From contig JAHJJU010000051.1 of assembly GCA_018822805.1 (NCBI GenBank), positions 1 to 64,000 on the forward strand: a stretch of 64,000 nucleotides of DNA. The letters are read 5' to 3'. Each line of letters starts with the position of its first letter. Positions within the stretch are counted from its first letter, which is position 1. A program made the position numbers and the translations under genes. Below the pieces are notes generated by a model. That model searched no databases and was not told where the DNA came from. It saw only the letters and a list, made by a program, of their open reading frames with translations. The DNA is from a bacterium. GTDB taxonomy: Bacteria > Campylobacterota > Campylobacteria > Campylobacterales > Sulfurovaceae. This document shows, in pieces, positions 10,067-19,041 of the stretch.

Positions 10067-10597
10067 ATGAGTAAAAATATAGTGGGAAGACGTTTTGACC
10101 TATCAGACTCTATTAGAGAACACATCTCTACAAGTATTGATGGCTTGAATATGTACAATTTAGAAATCATTTCAAGTAACACCATCGTAACAGCCGATAA
10201 CAAATCTAAAGAAGGGGTATCTGTAGAACTTGTTATCAACTTAAAAGATAAAAACACCATTGTTATTACTCAAAGTGACAAAGATGTTTATGTAGCAACA
10301 GACACGGCTATTGAAAGAGCAAAGAAAGCTCTAAGAAGACATGCTGATAAAATCAAAAATCATAAAGTTATGTCATTTAGAGATTTAGGTGCCGATGCAG
10401 AAGCAGTACTTGACCTAGAGCCGGAAGAAGTAGAATTGGTTCCAATGGATTTAGAGTTACACAAACCACTAGATTTTGACGAAGCTATCGAAGCATTAAA
10501 AGCTGAGAAGAAACGACAATTTATCGTATTTAATGACCATGACGGTTTAATGCGTGTTATGTATAAAAGAGCCGATGGGAAATTCGGTCTTTATTAA
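10067..10597 (+). CDS. hpf: Ribosome hibernation promoting factor, long form
   Basis: A 176-residue long-form HPF (RaiA/YfiA superfamily). The N-terminal domain (about 1-100) has the beta-alpha-beta-beta-beta-alpha pattern ending in a basic helix (AIERAKKALRRHADKIKNHK) that binds the 30S subunit. An acidic linker (about 110-130) leads to a C-terminal dimerisation domain with FIVFNDHDGLMRVMYKR. Long HPFs dimerise 70S ribosomes into inactive 100S particles in stationary phase. It has its own TATAAT promoter and an AAAGGA ribosome-binding site, and it ends just before a palindromic repeat shared with the convergent gene. Confidence 0.93.
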   Translation: MSKNIVGRRFDLSDSIREHISTSIDGLNMYNLEIISSNTIVTADNKSKEGVSVELVINLKDKNTIVITQSDKDVYVATDTAIERAKKALRRHADKIKNHKVMSFRDLGADAEAVLDLEPEEVELVPMDLELHKPLDFDEAIEALKAEKKRQFIVFNDHDGLMRVMYKRADGKFGLY

Positions 10598-10622
10598 TAA
10601 CCTTTTTTTATTTTGAATAATC

Positions 10623-10646
10623 GGTGCGTTGCAAAACGCACCCTAC
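10623..10646. repeat. REP-like palindrome, GTAGGGTGCG type
   Basis: A 24-bp hairpin with arms GGTGCGTT and AACGCACC around GCAA, extended by CCTAC on the right, which reads GTAGG on the minus strand. It sits between convergent hpf and a small membrane-protein gene and probably acts as a bidirectional terminator. The minus-strand TAG at 10645-10643 is the stop codon of the small gene. Related copies lie near 19.0, 19.1, 19.65, 20.5 and 51.1 kb. Confidence 0.75.
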
Positions 10647-11059
10647 TTCCAAAATTTAAAACTACTCAATAACAAAGCCAAAGCTAAAGCCATATCAACA
10701 ACTCCGACAGCAAGTAAAAACCAATAATTTCCATGAGCCAAACTTGAAAGATACGCTCCTAAACCAATCATACTAACTAAAAAAATAAAAAATCTTACTC
10801 TATAAAATTGCCAAACTTTAGGCTCTTTTAGTTCAGCGATACGTTTTAGATTCTTTTGACAACTTTTTATAAAAATATATTTTGTTTTGAGTAAAGCTAA
10901 AAAAAGACCAAAAAAAAGCATCATCGTTAATACAAAAACATTATTGTCTAAAGAGTAAGCTTCTGAAAAGAGTTTATAGGACTTTAATGACAAAGCAATA
11001 AACCCACCGTACCAGACTATGGCTGCTAAAATTTTTAATGTACTTTTATTAACTTTCAA
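10643..11059 (-). CDS. Small multi-spanning membrane protein, unknown function
   Basis: A 138-residue protein with about four hydrophobic segments (near 7-26, 38-57, 90-108 and 113-133) separated by short basic loops, including a longer cytosolic-looking loop around residues 58-88. No catalytic motif or known family is recognised. It lies downstream of recG in the same direction, separated by a paired REP-like element, and its TAG stop codon lies inside another REP-like palindrome. No function is assigned. Confidence 0.65.
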   Translation of the reverse strand: MKVNKSTLKILAAIVWYGGFIALSLKSYKLFSEAYSLDNNVFVLTMMLFFGLFLALLKTKYIFIKSCQKNLKRIAELKEPKVWQFYRVRFFIFLVSMIGLGAYLSSLAHGNYWFLLAVGVVDMALALALLLSSFKFWK

Positions 11060-11069
11060 ATATTATCCC

Positions 11070-11201
11070 GTAGGTCGGACTGCCCTCTGCCCGACATAAA
11101 TATGCATAAAATAAAGTCTAAAATATTGATAGAAGTTTGGATAAAATCAAAAACATATAAGATGTTTACGTATACGTCGGGCAGAGGGCAGCCCGACCTA
11201 C
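11070..11201. repeat. REPIN-like element: two inverted GTAGGTCGG repeats
   Basis: Two 27-bp copies in inverted orientation (11070-11096 and 11175-11201) differ at two positions and enclose about 78 bp of AT-rich DNA. Each copy is itself a hairpin (GTCGG...CCGAC with a CTGCCCTCTGCCC-type centre). GTAGGTCGG-starting palindromes are typical of the REP family mobilised by RAYT (Y1) transposases in many proteobacteria. The right copy supplies the TAG stop codon of recG at 11200-11198; the left copy is 11 bp upstream of the next gene start. Confidence 0.75.
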
Positions 11202-12982
11202 AAATTTTGAACTCTCTCTTTTGCTACTTTGACGATCTGCTCGTCATCTGCTAAATTTAACCATCTGAACTGTAATCCACTCTGGACAGTACCGTCTAAA
11301 ATATCACCAGAGTTTCTAAACTTCAAATCCAACTTCGCAATTTCAAAACCACTCATCGTTTGTGTAAAGGATCTTAAGCGTTCATTTTTCTTATTGTTGG
11401 TAAAAAGATAACACCAACTTTTTAAACCCAAACGCCCCACTCTTCCTCGTAATTGATGCAGTGTTGCTAAACCTAAACGTTCAGCTCCAACAATCACTAT
11501 AAGCGTTAAACAGGGTAAAGAGATGCCCACTTCTACAACGGTGGTTGCTAAAAGTATCTCACCATTGTCTCGAAATTTTCTTAAAACTTCCTCTTTATTT
11601 TTATCTTTTCCATGGGTTACGTAGACATTCTGAAACTTTTTTTCCCAAAATCCTCGACCCTCTTCAATTGATTGGTAAGGTATCTGTGTACTCTCTTCTA
11701 CCAAAGGATAGATAATAAGTACTTGATGATTTTGGGCGATTTGCTCTTTAATATCTTCTAAGAGTTCAGGAAAATCCTCTTTACCGATAATCCGTGTCGT
11801 AATATCTTTTTCAAAAGGAGTGGTGGTAATTAAACTGACATCAATCAATTCAGACTCCATCATGGCTTGTGTTCTTGGAATGGGCGTTGCTGAAAATTGT
11901 AAATAATGAGGTTTCTCCTCTTTGGAACTCATCAGCTGCTCCAGTATGGCACGTTGTTTGGTTCCAAAACGATGTTGTTCATCGACCATTACCAAAGAGG
12001 CTTTAGGTAAATCTTCTTTATAGAGTAAGGCATGGGTTCCCACAACAAAATCTGCTGTTAGGTAATCGCCTTCTGTTTTTCCTTGTTTAACTAAAGCAAT
12101 ACTCATGGATTGGGGTAAAAATTTAACAGCCTCGTCATAGATCTGCACAGCAAGCAATGAAGTTGGTGCCATTAAGATGCTTTTTTTAGGATACGCCATA
12201 ACAGCAGCAGCTAAAATCACCACTGTTTTACCTGAACCAACATCTCCAATAATCAAACGTTTTGCTGCTTTTTCTTTTGATTTTAAATCTTGTTGAACTT
12301 CATAAATGACTTTTTGTTGTTCTTTGGTTAACTGAAAAGGAAGGCTTTTAACAAAAGGAATAAGTTCTCCGTTTAAAACATCTAAAGCAGGAAAATCTTC
12401 TCGTTTTCCTCTAAGCTTTTTGATGTGATTGAACGCTTCTACAAATTTTAAAACATCCCTATCATAGGTCTGTGTTTGTTGAATCGTTTGTGGATAATGT
12501 AGTCCAAGTAGTGTTGCAACCTCCAGGCTGTCTAAACCTTCAGCATAAAGATTTTGCTCAGATATATAATACTCGATAAGGGAACGCATACTGCTCTCTT
12601 TTACCTCGGTACTGTATTTAGGAATAATCTCACCCACTTTTTTGAGTGATTTTGCTTGATTCATTTGTAAAAAACCTCGATACTCCTCTACCCTACCTTG
12701 TATGTAATGTTGTGACCCTAGTGTATAAAGTTGGCGATGATAAGGAGTTACTTTAAAGAGCATGGAGCTTATACGCCTATTGAATTGTAGTAGATAAAAA
12801 CCTATACGCAACCTTCCATTAATATTTGAAACCTCATCCACCTTGGCTTCAAAAGTTTGTACTTCACCAATCTTAATACTTTGGGCTAAGGTGGTGTTGT
12901 TGTATGAAGAAGGAATATGCAATGCCAGATCCAATAAAGAGGTAATTTTTAATTTTTGAAACAAAGCTTTAGCTTCTTGCAT
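11198..12982 (-). CDS. recG: ATP-dependent DNA helicase RecG
   Basis: A 594-residue superfamily 2 helicase. An OB-fold wedge region lies at about 35-125, Walker A GDVGSGKT at 246-253, motif II DEQH at 334-337, SATPIPRT (motif III) at 364-371, and the motif V/VI part (GERLGLATLHQLRGRVGR) near 510-530. RecG remodels stalled replication forks and Holliday junctions. It is about 100 residues shorter than E. coli RecG, mainly at the N-terminus, as is usual in Campylobacterota. AAAGGA precedes the ATG, and a TATAAT box lies 27 bp further upstream. Its TAG stop codon lies inside a REP-like repeat. Confidence 0.95.
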   Translation of the reverse strand: MQEAKALFQKLKITSLLDLALHIPSSYNNTTLAQSIKIGEVQTFEAKVDEVSNINGRLRIGFYLLQFNRRISSMLFKVTPYHRQLYTLGSQHYIQGRVEEYRGFLQMNQAKSLKKVGEIIPKYSTEVKESSMRSLIEYYISEQNLYAEGLDSLEVATLLGLHYPQTIQQTQTYDRDVLKFVEAFNHIKKLRGKREDFPALDVLNGELIPFVKSLPFQLTKEQQKVIYEVQQDLKSKEKAAKRLIIGDVGSGKTVVILAAAVMAYPKKSILMAPTSLLAVQIYDEAVKFLPQSMSIALVKQGKTEGDYLTADFVVGTHALLYKEDLPKASLVMVDEQHRFGTKQRAILEQLMSSKEEKPHYLQFSATPIPRTQAMMESELIDVSLITTTPFEKDITTRIIGKEDFPELLEDIKEQIAQNHQVLIIYPLVEESTQIPYQSIEEGRGFWEKKFQNVYVTHGKDKNKEEVLRKFRDNGEILLATTVVEVGISLPCLTLIVIVGAERLGLATLHQLRGRVGRLGLKSWCYLFTNNKKNERLRSFTQTMSGFEIAKLDLKFRNSGDILDGTVQSGLQFRWLNLADDEQIVKVAKERVQNL

Positions 12983-13008
12983 ACGTTTCCTTTATGAAAT
13001 TTATACAC

Positions 13009-13014
13009 ATTATA
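13009..13014 (-). promoter_or_regulatory. -10 box of recG promoter
   Basis: TATAAT on the minus strand (ATTATA on plus), 27 bp upstream of the recG ATG. The intergenic space shared with the divergent EAL gene also holds a direct repeat GTCATAT at 13045-13051 and 13053-13059, which may or may not be regulatory. Confidence 0.55.
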
Positions 13015-13124
13015 CAAAAAAAATAAACAGAGTAGCCATTTTATGTCATATTGTCATATGGTTACAAGCACTTAAATAATCATATTATTTAACAATTGTG
13101 CTTACATTCTTCACATTTATAAAG

Positions 13125-13130
13125 TATAAT
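13125..13130 (+). promoter_or_regulatory. -10 box for the REC-PAS-EAL operon
   Basis: A perfect TATAAT 17 bp before the first ATG at 13148. A start near 13137 would leave only about 11 nt before that ATG, or about 23 nt before the second in-frame ATG at 13160, which has a GGA nearby. Confidence 0.55.
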
Positions 13131-13147
13131 CTATAAATAAAATAATT

Positions 13148-15115
13148 ATGGATAATTTAATGAATCTTGATCACAATACATTAAAACTTTTATATGTCGA
13201 AGATAATGAACAAGCACGTAAGTCTACCCAAATTATTTTACAAGAATATTTTAATCATATTCTTGTAGCTGTCGATGGAGAAGATGGTTTCAATAAATTT
13301 AAAAATAATGCTGTTGATCTCATCATTACCGACATTAATATGCCAAAACTTAATGGTATTGAAATGATTCAAAAAATTCGATCTATTAATAAAGAAGTTC
13401 CTATTTTAGTTATTTCAGCATACAGTGACACACACTACTTTACCGACAGTATCAAACATGGGGTTCAAGGTTATATTTTAAAACCTTTAAATATCCATCA
13501 GCTAGAAGAGGCTATTAATACAATTAAAGTGAAGATTGTTAAAAATCATCAGCGAAAAAACAGTACGCGTTTACTGAGACAGTATCAAGAGATAGCTGAT
13601 AAAAGTACCATTATTTCCAAAACAGATCTCAATGGTATGATTACCTATGTCAATGATGAGTTTTGTAGAACTTCAGGCTATACACGTGAAGAACTTATTG
13701 GTCAATCTCATAATATTGTTCGTTCTCCTGATGAACCGGCTATTATTTTTAAAAAATTATGGGAGACAATTAAAGAGAAAAAAGAGACATGGCACGGAGT
13801 TATTAAGAACCAATCAAAAAACGGTGACATCTATTATGTAAAAACCACCATAAAACCCATACTCGATTATAAGGATGATATTGAAGAGTTTATCGCTTTA
13901 AGAACGCTCATCACCGATATTATACATCCTAAAAAACAACTCATGGATCTTTTAGCCTCCTTAGATGAATCCATCGTGGTCCTTATTAAAATAGAAGACT
14001 TTAACTATATTGAGACTCCTTTAGAGAAAGAGGAAAGCAATAAACTTCAAAAAGAGTTTGCAAAAAAAATCTTTACATGGATACCTAAAAAGTGTCGATT
14101 TTCTAAAGTCTATCTTTTAGAAGAAGGCGAATTTGTTTTTGCAAAAAAATATGTACATACCCTTCAAGTTAATGAATTAATAAAAGATATACAATATTTT
14201 CAACAACAAATCAACGCTACAAAAATCAATATTTCACCTATAGATTATGATCTTTCTATTATAATTAGTTTGGGCTACGGTAAAAATGCTTTTGAAAATG
14301 CACAAATAGGTTTAACCGATTTATTAGAAACCAAACAAGATTTCATTATTGCCAATGAGCTTTTAAACACTAAAAAAAGTGAAGCGTTAGAAACCATTGA
14401 GACATTCAAAATGGTTAAAAAAGCAATCGACTCCTATAATATCGTCTCCTATTTTCAGCCCATTGTCAACAACAAAACACAACAAATAGAAAAATACGAA
14501 TCACTGGTTCGTCTTATAGATGAAGAGAAAAACATTATCTCTCCCCATTTTTTTTTAAATACGGCAAAAGAGGGTAAATACTACAAACAAATTACCTCTA
14601 TGGTATTAAAAAACTCATTTAATGCCTTGGTGAAAACCAATATGAATATTTCGATTAACCTCTCTGCTCTTGATATTGAAAAAATAGAGACCAAAGAGAT
14701 CTTCTTTAACTTATTGGAACAGCATAAAGAACAAGCTCATAAACTCACTTTAGAGCTTCTTGAAGATGAAGCCATTAAAAATGTAAACACCATTAAAGAG
14801 TTTATTAAACAAGTTCGATCCTATGGGGTAAGCATTGCCATTGATGATTTTGGTACAGGTTACTCAAACTTTACAAGACTCCTTGAGTACCAACCCGACT
14901 ATATAAAAATAGATGGCAGTTTAATTCTTAATATTGAACACGATAATTTTTCAAAAAACATGGTTGAGACCATTGTTGCTTTTGCAAAAAAACAAGGCAT
15001 TAAAACCATTGCCGAGTATGTAGAGAGTGAGGGTATTTTTAATATTCTTTGTGAGTTGGGCGTTGACGCTTCTCAAGGTTACTATTTTGGTAAACCTACT
15101 CAATTAGAATCATGA
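13148..15115 (+). CDS. REC-PAS-(degenerate GGDEF)-EAL response regulator, c-di-GMP phosphodiesterase
   Basis: A 655-residue signalling protein. The receiver domain at 1-125 has acidic pocket E18/D19, phospho-acceptor D62 in TDINMPKLNG and K112. A PAS domain follows at about 145-265 (GMITYVNDEFCRTSGYTREE), then a GGDEF-like region at about 275-415 with no GGDEF signature (EEGEF in its place), so it is probably not a cyclase. The EAL domain at about 425-650 has E451SLVR, NLSALD, ELLED, D566DFGTGYS, K in YIKIDGS and QGYYFGKP, so it looks catalytically competent. It should hydrolyse cyclic di-GMP under control of phosphorylation and a PAS signal. The true start may be Met5 (13160). It overlaps the next gene, a histidine kinase that may phosphorylate it, by 4 bp. 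Confidence 0.9.
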   Translation: MDNLMNLDHNTLKLLYVEDNEQARKSTQIILQEYFNHILVAVDGEDGFNKFKNNAVDLIITDINMPKLNGIEMIQKIRSINKEVPILVISAYSDTHYFTDSIKHGVQGYILKPLNIHQLEEAINTIKVKIVKNHQRKNSTRLLRQYQEIADKSTIISKTDLNGMITYVNDEFCRTSGYTREELIGQSHNIVRSPDEPAIIFKKLWETIKEKKETWHGVIKNQSKNGDIYYVKTTIKPILDYKDDIEEFIALRTLITDIIHPKKQLMDLLASLDESIVVLIKIEDFNYIETPLEKEESNKLQKEFAKKIFTWIPKKCRFSKVYLLEEGEFVFAKKYVHTLQVNELIKDIQYFQQQINATKINISPIDYDLSIIISLGYGKNAFENAQIGLTDLLETKQDFIIANELLNTKKSEALETIETFKMVKKAIDSYNIVSYFQPIVNNKTQQIEKYESLVRLIDEEKNIISPHFFLNTAKEGKYYKQITSMVLKNSFNALVKTNMNISINLSALDIEKIETKEIFFNLLEQHKEQAHKLTLELLEDEAIKNVNTIKEFIKQVRSYGVSIAIDDFGTGYSNFTRLLEYQPDYIKIDGSLILNIEHDNFSKNMVETIVAFAKKQGIKTIAEYVESEGIFNILCELGVDASQGYYFGKPTQLES

Positions 15116-16110
15116 AAAATTTTATTTTTATATTTTTAATTTTCACCGGTCTATTTTCCAATGAATTTGATACGCAACTCAATAAAATTCAAACCCATAC
15201 CATAGAGATACAAGAAAATAAAGATCATGCCATACTTCAACAACTTAGCATTACATTTAGCATTATTTTACTTGGTATTTTCTTATGGATTTTACAACTA
15301 AAAAAGCATAATAAAAAACTCCAAAAAATCAAAAATGAACTTCGTAATTTAAACCAAACTCTCGAAGAGAGGGTTCAAATTGAAGTAGAAAAAAATAAAA
15401 AACATCAACTTATTATGTTACATCAATCACGCTTAGCTCGAATGGGTCAAACCATTAATATGATTGCCCATCAATGGCGACAACCATTAAACAACTTAGC
15501 ACTTATAAATCAAGTTTTGGTTCTACGCTACAATAAATATGGACTCGATGATAATGCCATCAATGAATTTAAACATGACTCAACCATACAAATAGAAGAG
15601 ATGTCCAATACCATTAATGATTTTAAAGATTTCTTCAAACCCGATAGAGAAAAAGTTGAATTTGATCCTAAAGCAGTCATTAAACACTCCATTAGATTAA
15701 TGAAGCCAAGCTTAATAAGTAAACACATACAGATTTTCATAGAATACAGAGACACCGTTAAGCTCATCGGTTATCCCAATGAATTTGGACAAAGTATTAT
15801 GAACATCCTAAGCAATGCCAAAGATGCCTTAGTCGAAAACAATCACGATAAAAAACGTGAAATCTATCTTAATTTATATACCGAACACGATCAAGCAGTC
15901 ATTACCATTACTGATAATGCCGGAGGAATAGCCTCCGAGGTTATCAATAATATCTTCGATCCCTATTTCTCCACTAAAACCACCAAAGCAGGTACAGGTC
16001 TTGGTCTCTATATGTCCAAAATGATTATAGAAGAGCATATGCATGGTCAGCTTAGCGTTTCCAATAATAAAAACGGTACATGCTTTACTATTCGTCTAAA
16101 AATAGGTTAA
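15112..16110 (+). CDS. Membrane sensor histidine kinase
   Basis: A 332-residue kinase. An N-terminal signal/anchor (about 1-17) and a transmembrane helix (about 42-60) bracket a very short periplasmic stretch of about 25 residues, so it may sense through the membrane or a partner. A coiled coil (about 62-105) leads to a HisKA-like segment with phospho-acceptor H120 in IAHQWRQPLNNL, then the HATPase domain with N box (NILSNAKDAL), G1 box (ITDNAGGI) and G2 box (GTGLGLYMSKMI). The HQWRQPL version of the H box is typical of the large Campylobacterota kinase family. It starts inside the stop region of the REC-PAS-EAL gene (ATGA), so that protein is its likely target. It converges with the M16 gene, 3 bp away. 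Confidence 0.9.
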   Translation: MKNFIFIFLIFTGLFSNEFDTQLNKIQTHTIEIQENKDHAILQQLSITFSIILLGIFLWILQLKKHNKKLQKIKNELRNLNQTLEERVQIEVEKNKKHQLIMLHQSRLARMGQTINMIAHQWRQPLNNLALINQVLVLRYNKYGLDDNAINEFKHDSTIQIEEMSNTINDFKDFFKPDREKVEFDPKAVIKHSIRLMKPSLISKHIQIFIEYRDTVKLIGYPNEFGQSIMNILSNAKDALVENNHDKKREIYLNLYTEHDQAVITITDNAGGIASEVINNIFDPYFSTKTTKAGTGLGLYMSKMIIEEHMHGQLSVSNNKNGTCFTIRLKIG

Positions 16111-16113
16111 ACT

Positions 16114-17403
16114 CTATTCTTTTTCTCCGGTAACCACAGAAAATGAGATATCAGCGATCTCTTTATGCTTTTTAATAAAGGCATTCAATTCATCCAATGT
16201 CATTGCTTCAATTTTCTTCAAATTCTCAACCGATTCACCTAGAGGACGATTGCTATAATATTCTTGGAAAGCACGACCTAAACGTTGAGATAAGGTTTCA
16301 TTTCTAAGAGGTTCAGAGCCTAAAAGAAACTGCTGTGCTGAAGTCAACTCCTCTTTTGTGACTCCTTTATCTAAAAAGGTTTGAACCACCTCTTTAACAC
16401 TTTTTACTGCCTCATCACCACTCTTTATTTTTGTTTGTAAATAACCTGAAAAATATGAATGTGTTTTATTAACATTAAAATGACTGTAAACGGAATAGAC
16501 CAAACCTTTTTTAACCCGTATCTCTTCCATAAGACGAGAACCAAATCCTGAACTTCCTAAAATAAATGATGCTACGTCAGAAAGATGTCTCTCTTTAGAA
16601 TCATAAGCCATATCCAAAGGTGCTCCAAAATAGACATAAGCTTGTTCACTTTTTACCAAAGTTTCTTTAATTTGTTGCTTTGCAATCGCTTTCATGGTCT
16701 GAATCTCAACGCTTTTAATACTCGAAAGTCCACTCAATACCTCTTTAGCAAAAGATGAAGCTTCACGCTCATTTAAATCACCACCCATCACAACAATGGC
16801 ATTTTCTAATCCCAAATGAGTGTTAATATAGGCTTTGATATCCTTTATCGTAATACTCTCTACACTCTTCACCGTTCCCAATGATGCTTTGGCTAAGGCA
16901 GTGTCTTTAAAAAGCATCTTTTTCATCTTTAATGAAGAGATATAATCAAAATCACTCTCTTTTCGTTTTAAGCTTCCTATCGTTTGTGTCTTAATATGGT
17001 TTAGCGTCTCTTCACTGTAGTTTGGATTTTCTAAAAGTTCTTTAAGCAGTTCAACGCCATAAGCAAACTCACTTTTTAAAGAACCAAGTTCAATAACAAA
17101 TGTTTCTGCACCTGCATCTGCTGATAGTGAAATGGCTCTATTTTCCAATTTGGTTGCGAACTCCACACTGCCATCTTTTTTAGTCCCTTCATTCAGAAGT
17201 TTTGAACTCAACTTTACTAAGCCGTCTTTACTGTCTGTTAATGAACCCGAATTTTTAAATATCAATTGCATCGAAACAATTGGTAAGTTTTTATCTTCTT
17301 CAAATATGAAAGGGATTTCATTATTTTTTATTGTAATTGGGCTTAATGTAGCACTCATTAATATTCCTTGTATCATTGTCATTAAAATTATTATTTTTTT
17401 CAT
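16114..17403 (-). CDS. M16 peptidase-like protein without zinc-binding motif
   Basis: A 429-residue secreted or periplasmic protein with a hydrophobic N-terminus (about 3-18) and the two-domain M16 (pitrilysin/insulinase) architecture. The C-terminal half keeps family features (GFGSRLMEEIRVKKGLVYSV). The zinc-ligand motif HxxEH is absent: the equivalent stretch reads GLVKLSSKLLNEGT, with Lys, Ser and Lys in place of the ligands. Such members usually act as the non-catalytic partner of a two-subunit M16 protease, but no catalytic partner gene is adjacent here. It follows mqnC after 4 bp and probably shares its transcript. Substrate unknown. Confidence 0.85.
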   Translation of the reverse strand: MKKIIILMTMIQGILMSATLSPITIKNNEIPFIFEEDKNLPIVSMQLIFKNSGSLTDSKDGLVKLSSKLLNEGTKKDGSVEFATKLENRAISLSADAGAETFVIELGSLKSEFAYGVELLKELLENPNYSEETLNHIKTQTIGSLKRKESDFDYISSLKMKKMLFKDTALAKASLGTVKSVESITIKDIKAYINTHLGLENAIVVMGGDLNEREASSFAKEVLSGLSSIKSVEIQTMKAIAKQQIKETLVKSEQAYVYFGAPLDMAYDSKERHLSDVASFILGSSGFGSRLMEEIRVKKGLVYSVYSHFNVNKTHSYFSGYLQTKIKSGDEAVKSVKEVVQTFLDKGVTKEELTSAQQFLLGSEPLRNETLSQRLGRAFQEYYSNRPLGESVENLKKIEAMTLDELNAFIKKHKEIADISFSVVTGEKE

Positions 17404-17407
17404 TAAG

Positions 17408-18469
17408 CTAAAATCTCTCTAAAATCTCATACGCAGTATTACGTTTTGCAGGATGTTCACCTATATCACGAATAAGATGAATCATCTCATCTTGATTCAT
17501 CGAGTTTGCAGCTCCTGCAGCTGAAACCACATTCTCTTCCATCATGGTTGAGCCCAAATCATTCGCTCCAAATTGCAAGGCCATCTGACCAATGTAGCTG
17601 CCTTGAGTCACCCATGAACTTTGAATATTGGGTACATTGTCTAAAAAGAGCCTCGCCACTGCCAAATAACGTAAATACTGATTTGAAGAGGTCTTCTCTA
17701 TGGTCGGCAACTCTCGTTTAAGTTCTGTATGATCGCTTTGATACGACCACATTATAAAAGCTCTAAATCCACCTGTCTCATCTTGCAATTGCCGTACCAA
17801 ATCAAAATGTTCTACTATCTCTTTAGTGGTCTCAACAGTTCCATACATCATCGTAGCTGTTGATTTAATACCAAGTTTATGTGCCTCTCTATGTACTTCT
17901 AACCATCTGTCTTTATCCAGCTTTTTAGGAGCGATAATATCACGAACCCTATCACTTAATATCTCAGCACCTGCACCAGGTATAGAACTGAGTCCTTTAG
18001 CTTTAAGCCGTGCCAATACTGCTGAAATGGAGATATTTGAACGTCGTGCTATATAATCAATCTCAATTGCTGAGAAACCATGAATGGTTACCTGTGGGTA
18101 TTTTTGATGAATATGCTCCACCAAATCCTCATACCACTCTATTTCAAGTTTTGGATGCACCCCACCTTGAAAAAGAATCTGTGTCCCACCAATAGCCAAT
18201 AACTCTTCTATCTTTTGATCAATCTCATCAAAGGTTAAAATATAAGCATCTTCTTTTTTCTCATGGGTATAAAAAGCACAAAATTTACAATCAACCCAAC
18301 AAATATTGGTATAGTTAATGTTTCTGTCCACCACAAAGGTAGTGACCCCTTTAGGGTGTAACTCTTTTTTACGGGCTCTTGCCATTTTTCCTAAGGTCTT
18401 CAAATCAGCTTTTTCGATGAGCTCTACAGCTTCATCTATCGTCATTCTTCTGTCTTTTAAGGCACTCAT
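17408..18469 (-). CDS. mqnC: Dehypoxanthine futalosine cyclase (menaquinone biosynthesis)
   Basis: A 353-residue radical SAM enzyme of the futalosine menaquinone pathway, converting dehypoxanthine futalosine to cyclic dehypoxanthinylfutalosine. The cluster motif is C57-x3-C61-x2-C64 (CWVDCKFC). Family stretches FQGGVHP, MMYGTVET, GSYIGQMALQFGANDLGSTMMEENVV and AGAANSMN are present. The start at 18469 (MSALKDRR) is chosen because TAAGGA sits just upstream. A longer reading to 18646 would run into nusB and adds 59 residues unlike the family. Only MqnC of the pathway is visible; the methylation step may use the ubiE-like gene at 53.1 kb. Confidence 0.95.
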   Translation of the reverse strand: MSALKDRRMTIDEAVELIEKADLKTLGKMARARKKELHPKGVTTFVVDRNINYTNICWVDCKFCAFYTHEKKEDAYILTFDEIDQKIEELLAIGGTQILFQGGVHPKLEIEWYEDLVEHIHQKYPQVTIHGFSAIEIDYIARRSNISISAVLARLKAKGLSSIPGAGAEILSDRVRDIIAPKKLDKDRWLEVHREAHKLGIKSTATMMYGTVETTKEIVEHFDLVRQLQDETGGFRAFIMWSYQSDHTELKRELPTIEKTSSNQYLRYLAVARLFLDNVPNIQSSWVTQGSYIGQMALQFGANDLGSTMMEENVVSAAGAANSMNQDEMIHLIRDIGEHPAKRNTAYEILERF

Positions 18470-18500
18470 TTTTATCCTTAGTTTAATATTTCTAAATCTA

Positions 18501-18953
18501 TTATTCCGGCTTCTCTTTCGGTACATTTGTCTCTGCAGGTATTTCAATACCTGCAGACGACTCTTTTCCAACTGCATCAAGTACAGCATTAATAAATTTT
18601 GGTGATTTATCGTCAGCCAAAGCTTTAGCCAACTCAATTGCTTCATTAATAATAATACGTTTATCCGTACCGGCTATAAGAATCTCATACGTTGCTAAAC
18701 GTAAAATAGATTTTTCTACTTTCCCGATAGAGTGATAATCCCAATCTTTTAAATGTTTTTTAACTTCCATATCAATCACAGCAAGATTATCAATGGTTCC
18801 CTGAAAAAGAGCTTTTGAAAATTCTTTTTGTTTGTTACGAATTTTATCTTCTTCGAAAATTTCGTCTGAAAAAGCAGCGATGTTATCGTTACCTAAATCG
18901 TATGCGTAGAGTAGTCCTACCACTGCTGTTCGTGCTTGATGTCGTGTTGCCAT
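18501..18953 (-). CDS. nusB: Transcription antitermination factor NusB
   Basis: A 150-residue all-helical RNA-binding protein that joins NusE (S10) at boxA in rRNA antitermination. Family motifs are MATRHQARTAVVGLLYAYD at the N-terminus, the IDNLAVID / HLKDW segment, and ILRLATYEIL with INEAIELAKALADDKSPKFINAVLD. A short acidic Pro/Glu tail of about 15 residues is extra. The start at 18953 is chosen because AAAAGGT precedes it and the family begins there; upstream in-frame codons overlap a repeat. It lies 31 bp before mqnC and follows ribH, the common Campylobacterota order. Confidence 0.95.
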   Translation of the reverse strand: MATRHQARTAVVGLLYAYDLGNDNIAAFSDEIFEEDKIRNKQKEFSKALFQGTIDNLAVIDMEVKKHLKDWDYHSIGKVEKSILRLATYEILIAGTDKRIIINEAIELAKALADDKSPKFINAVLDAVGKESSAGIEIPAETNVPKEKPE

Positions 18954-19041
18954 AGTTATTACCTTTTTACTTTCATTCTCAATCGAATGCATATCAAAAC
19001 TCAATGAATGAATTTTGATATACATTTTTCTGTTTTGAAAT

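Noticed and set aside
18470-18646. Longer mqnC reading overlapping nusB
   Set aside because: The extra 59 residues match no MqnC, run into the nusB coding sequence and lack a ribosome-binding site, while AAGGA precedes the start at 18469.
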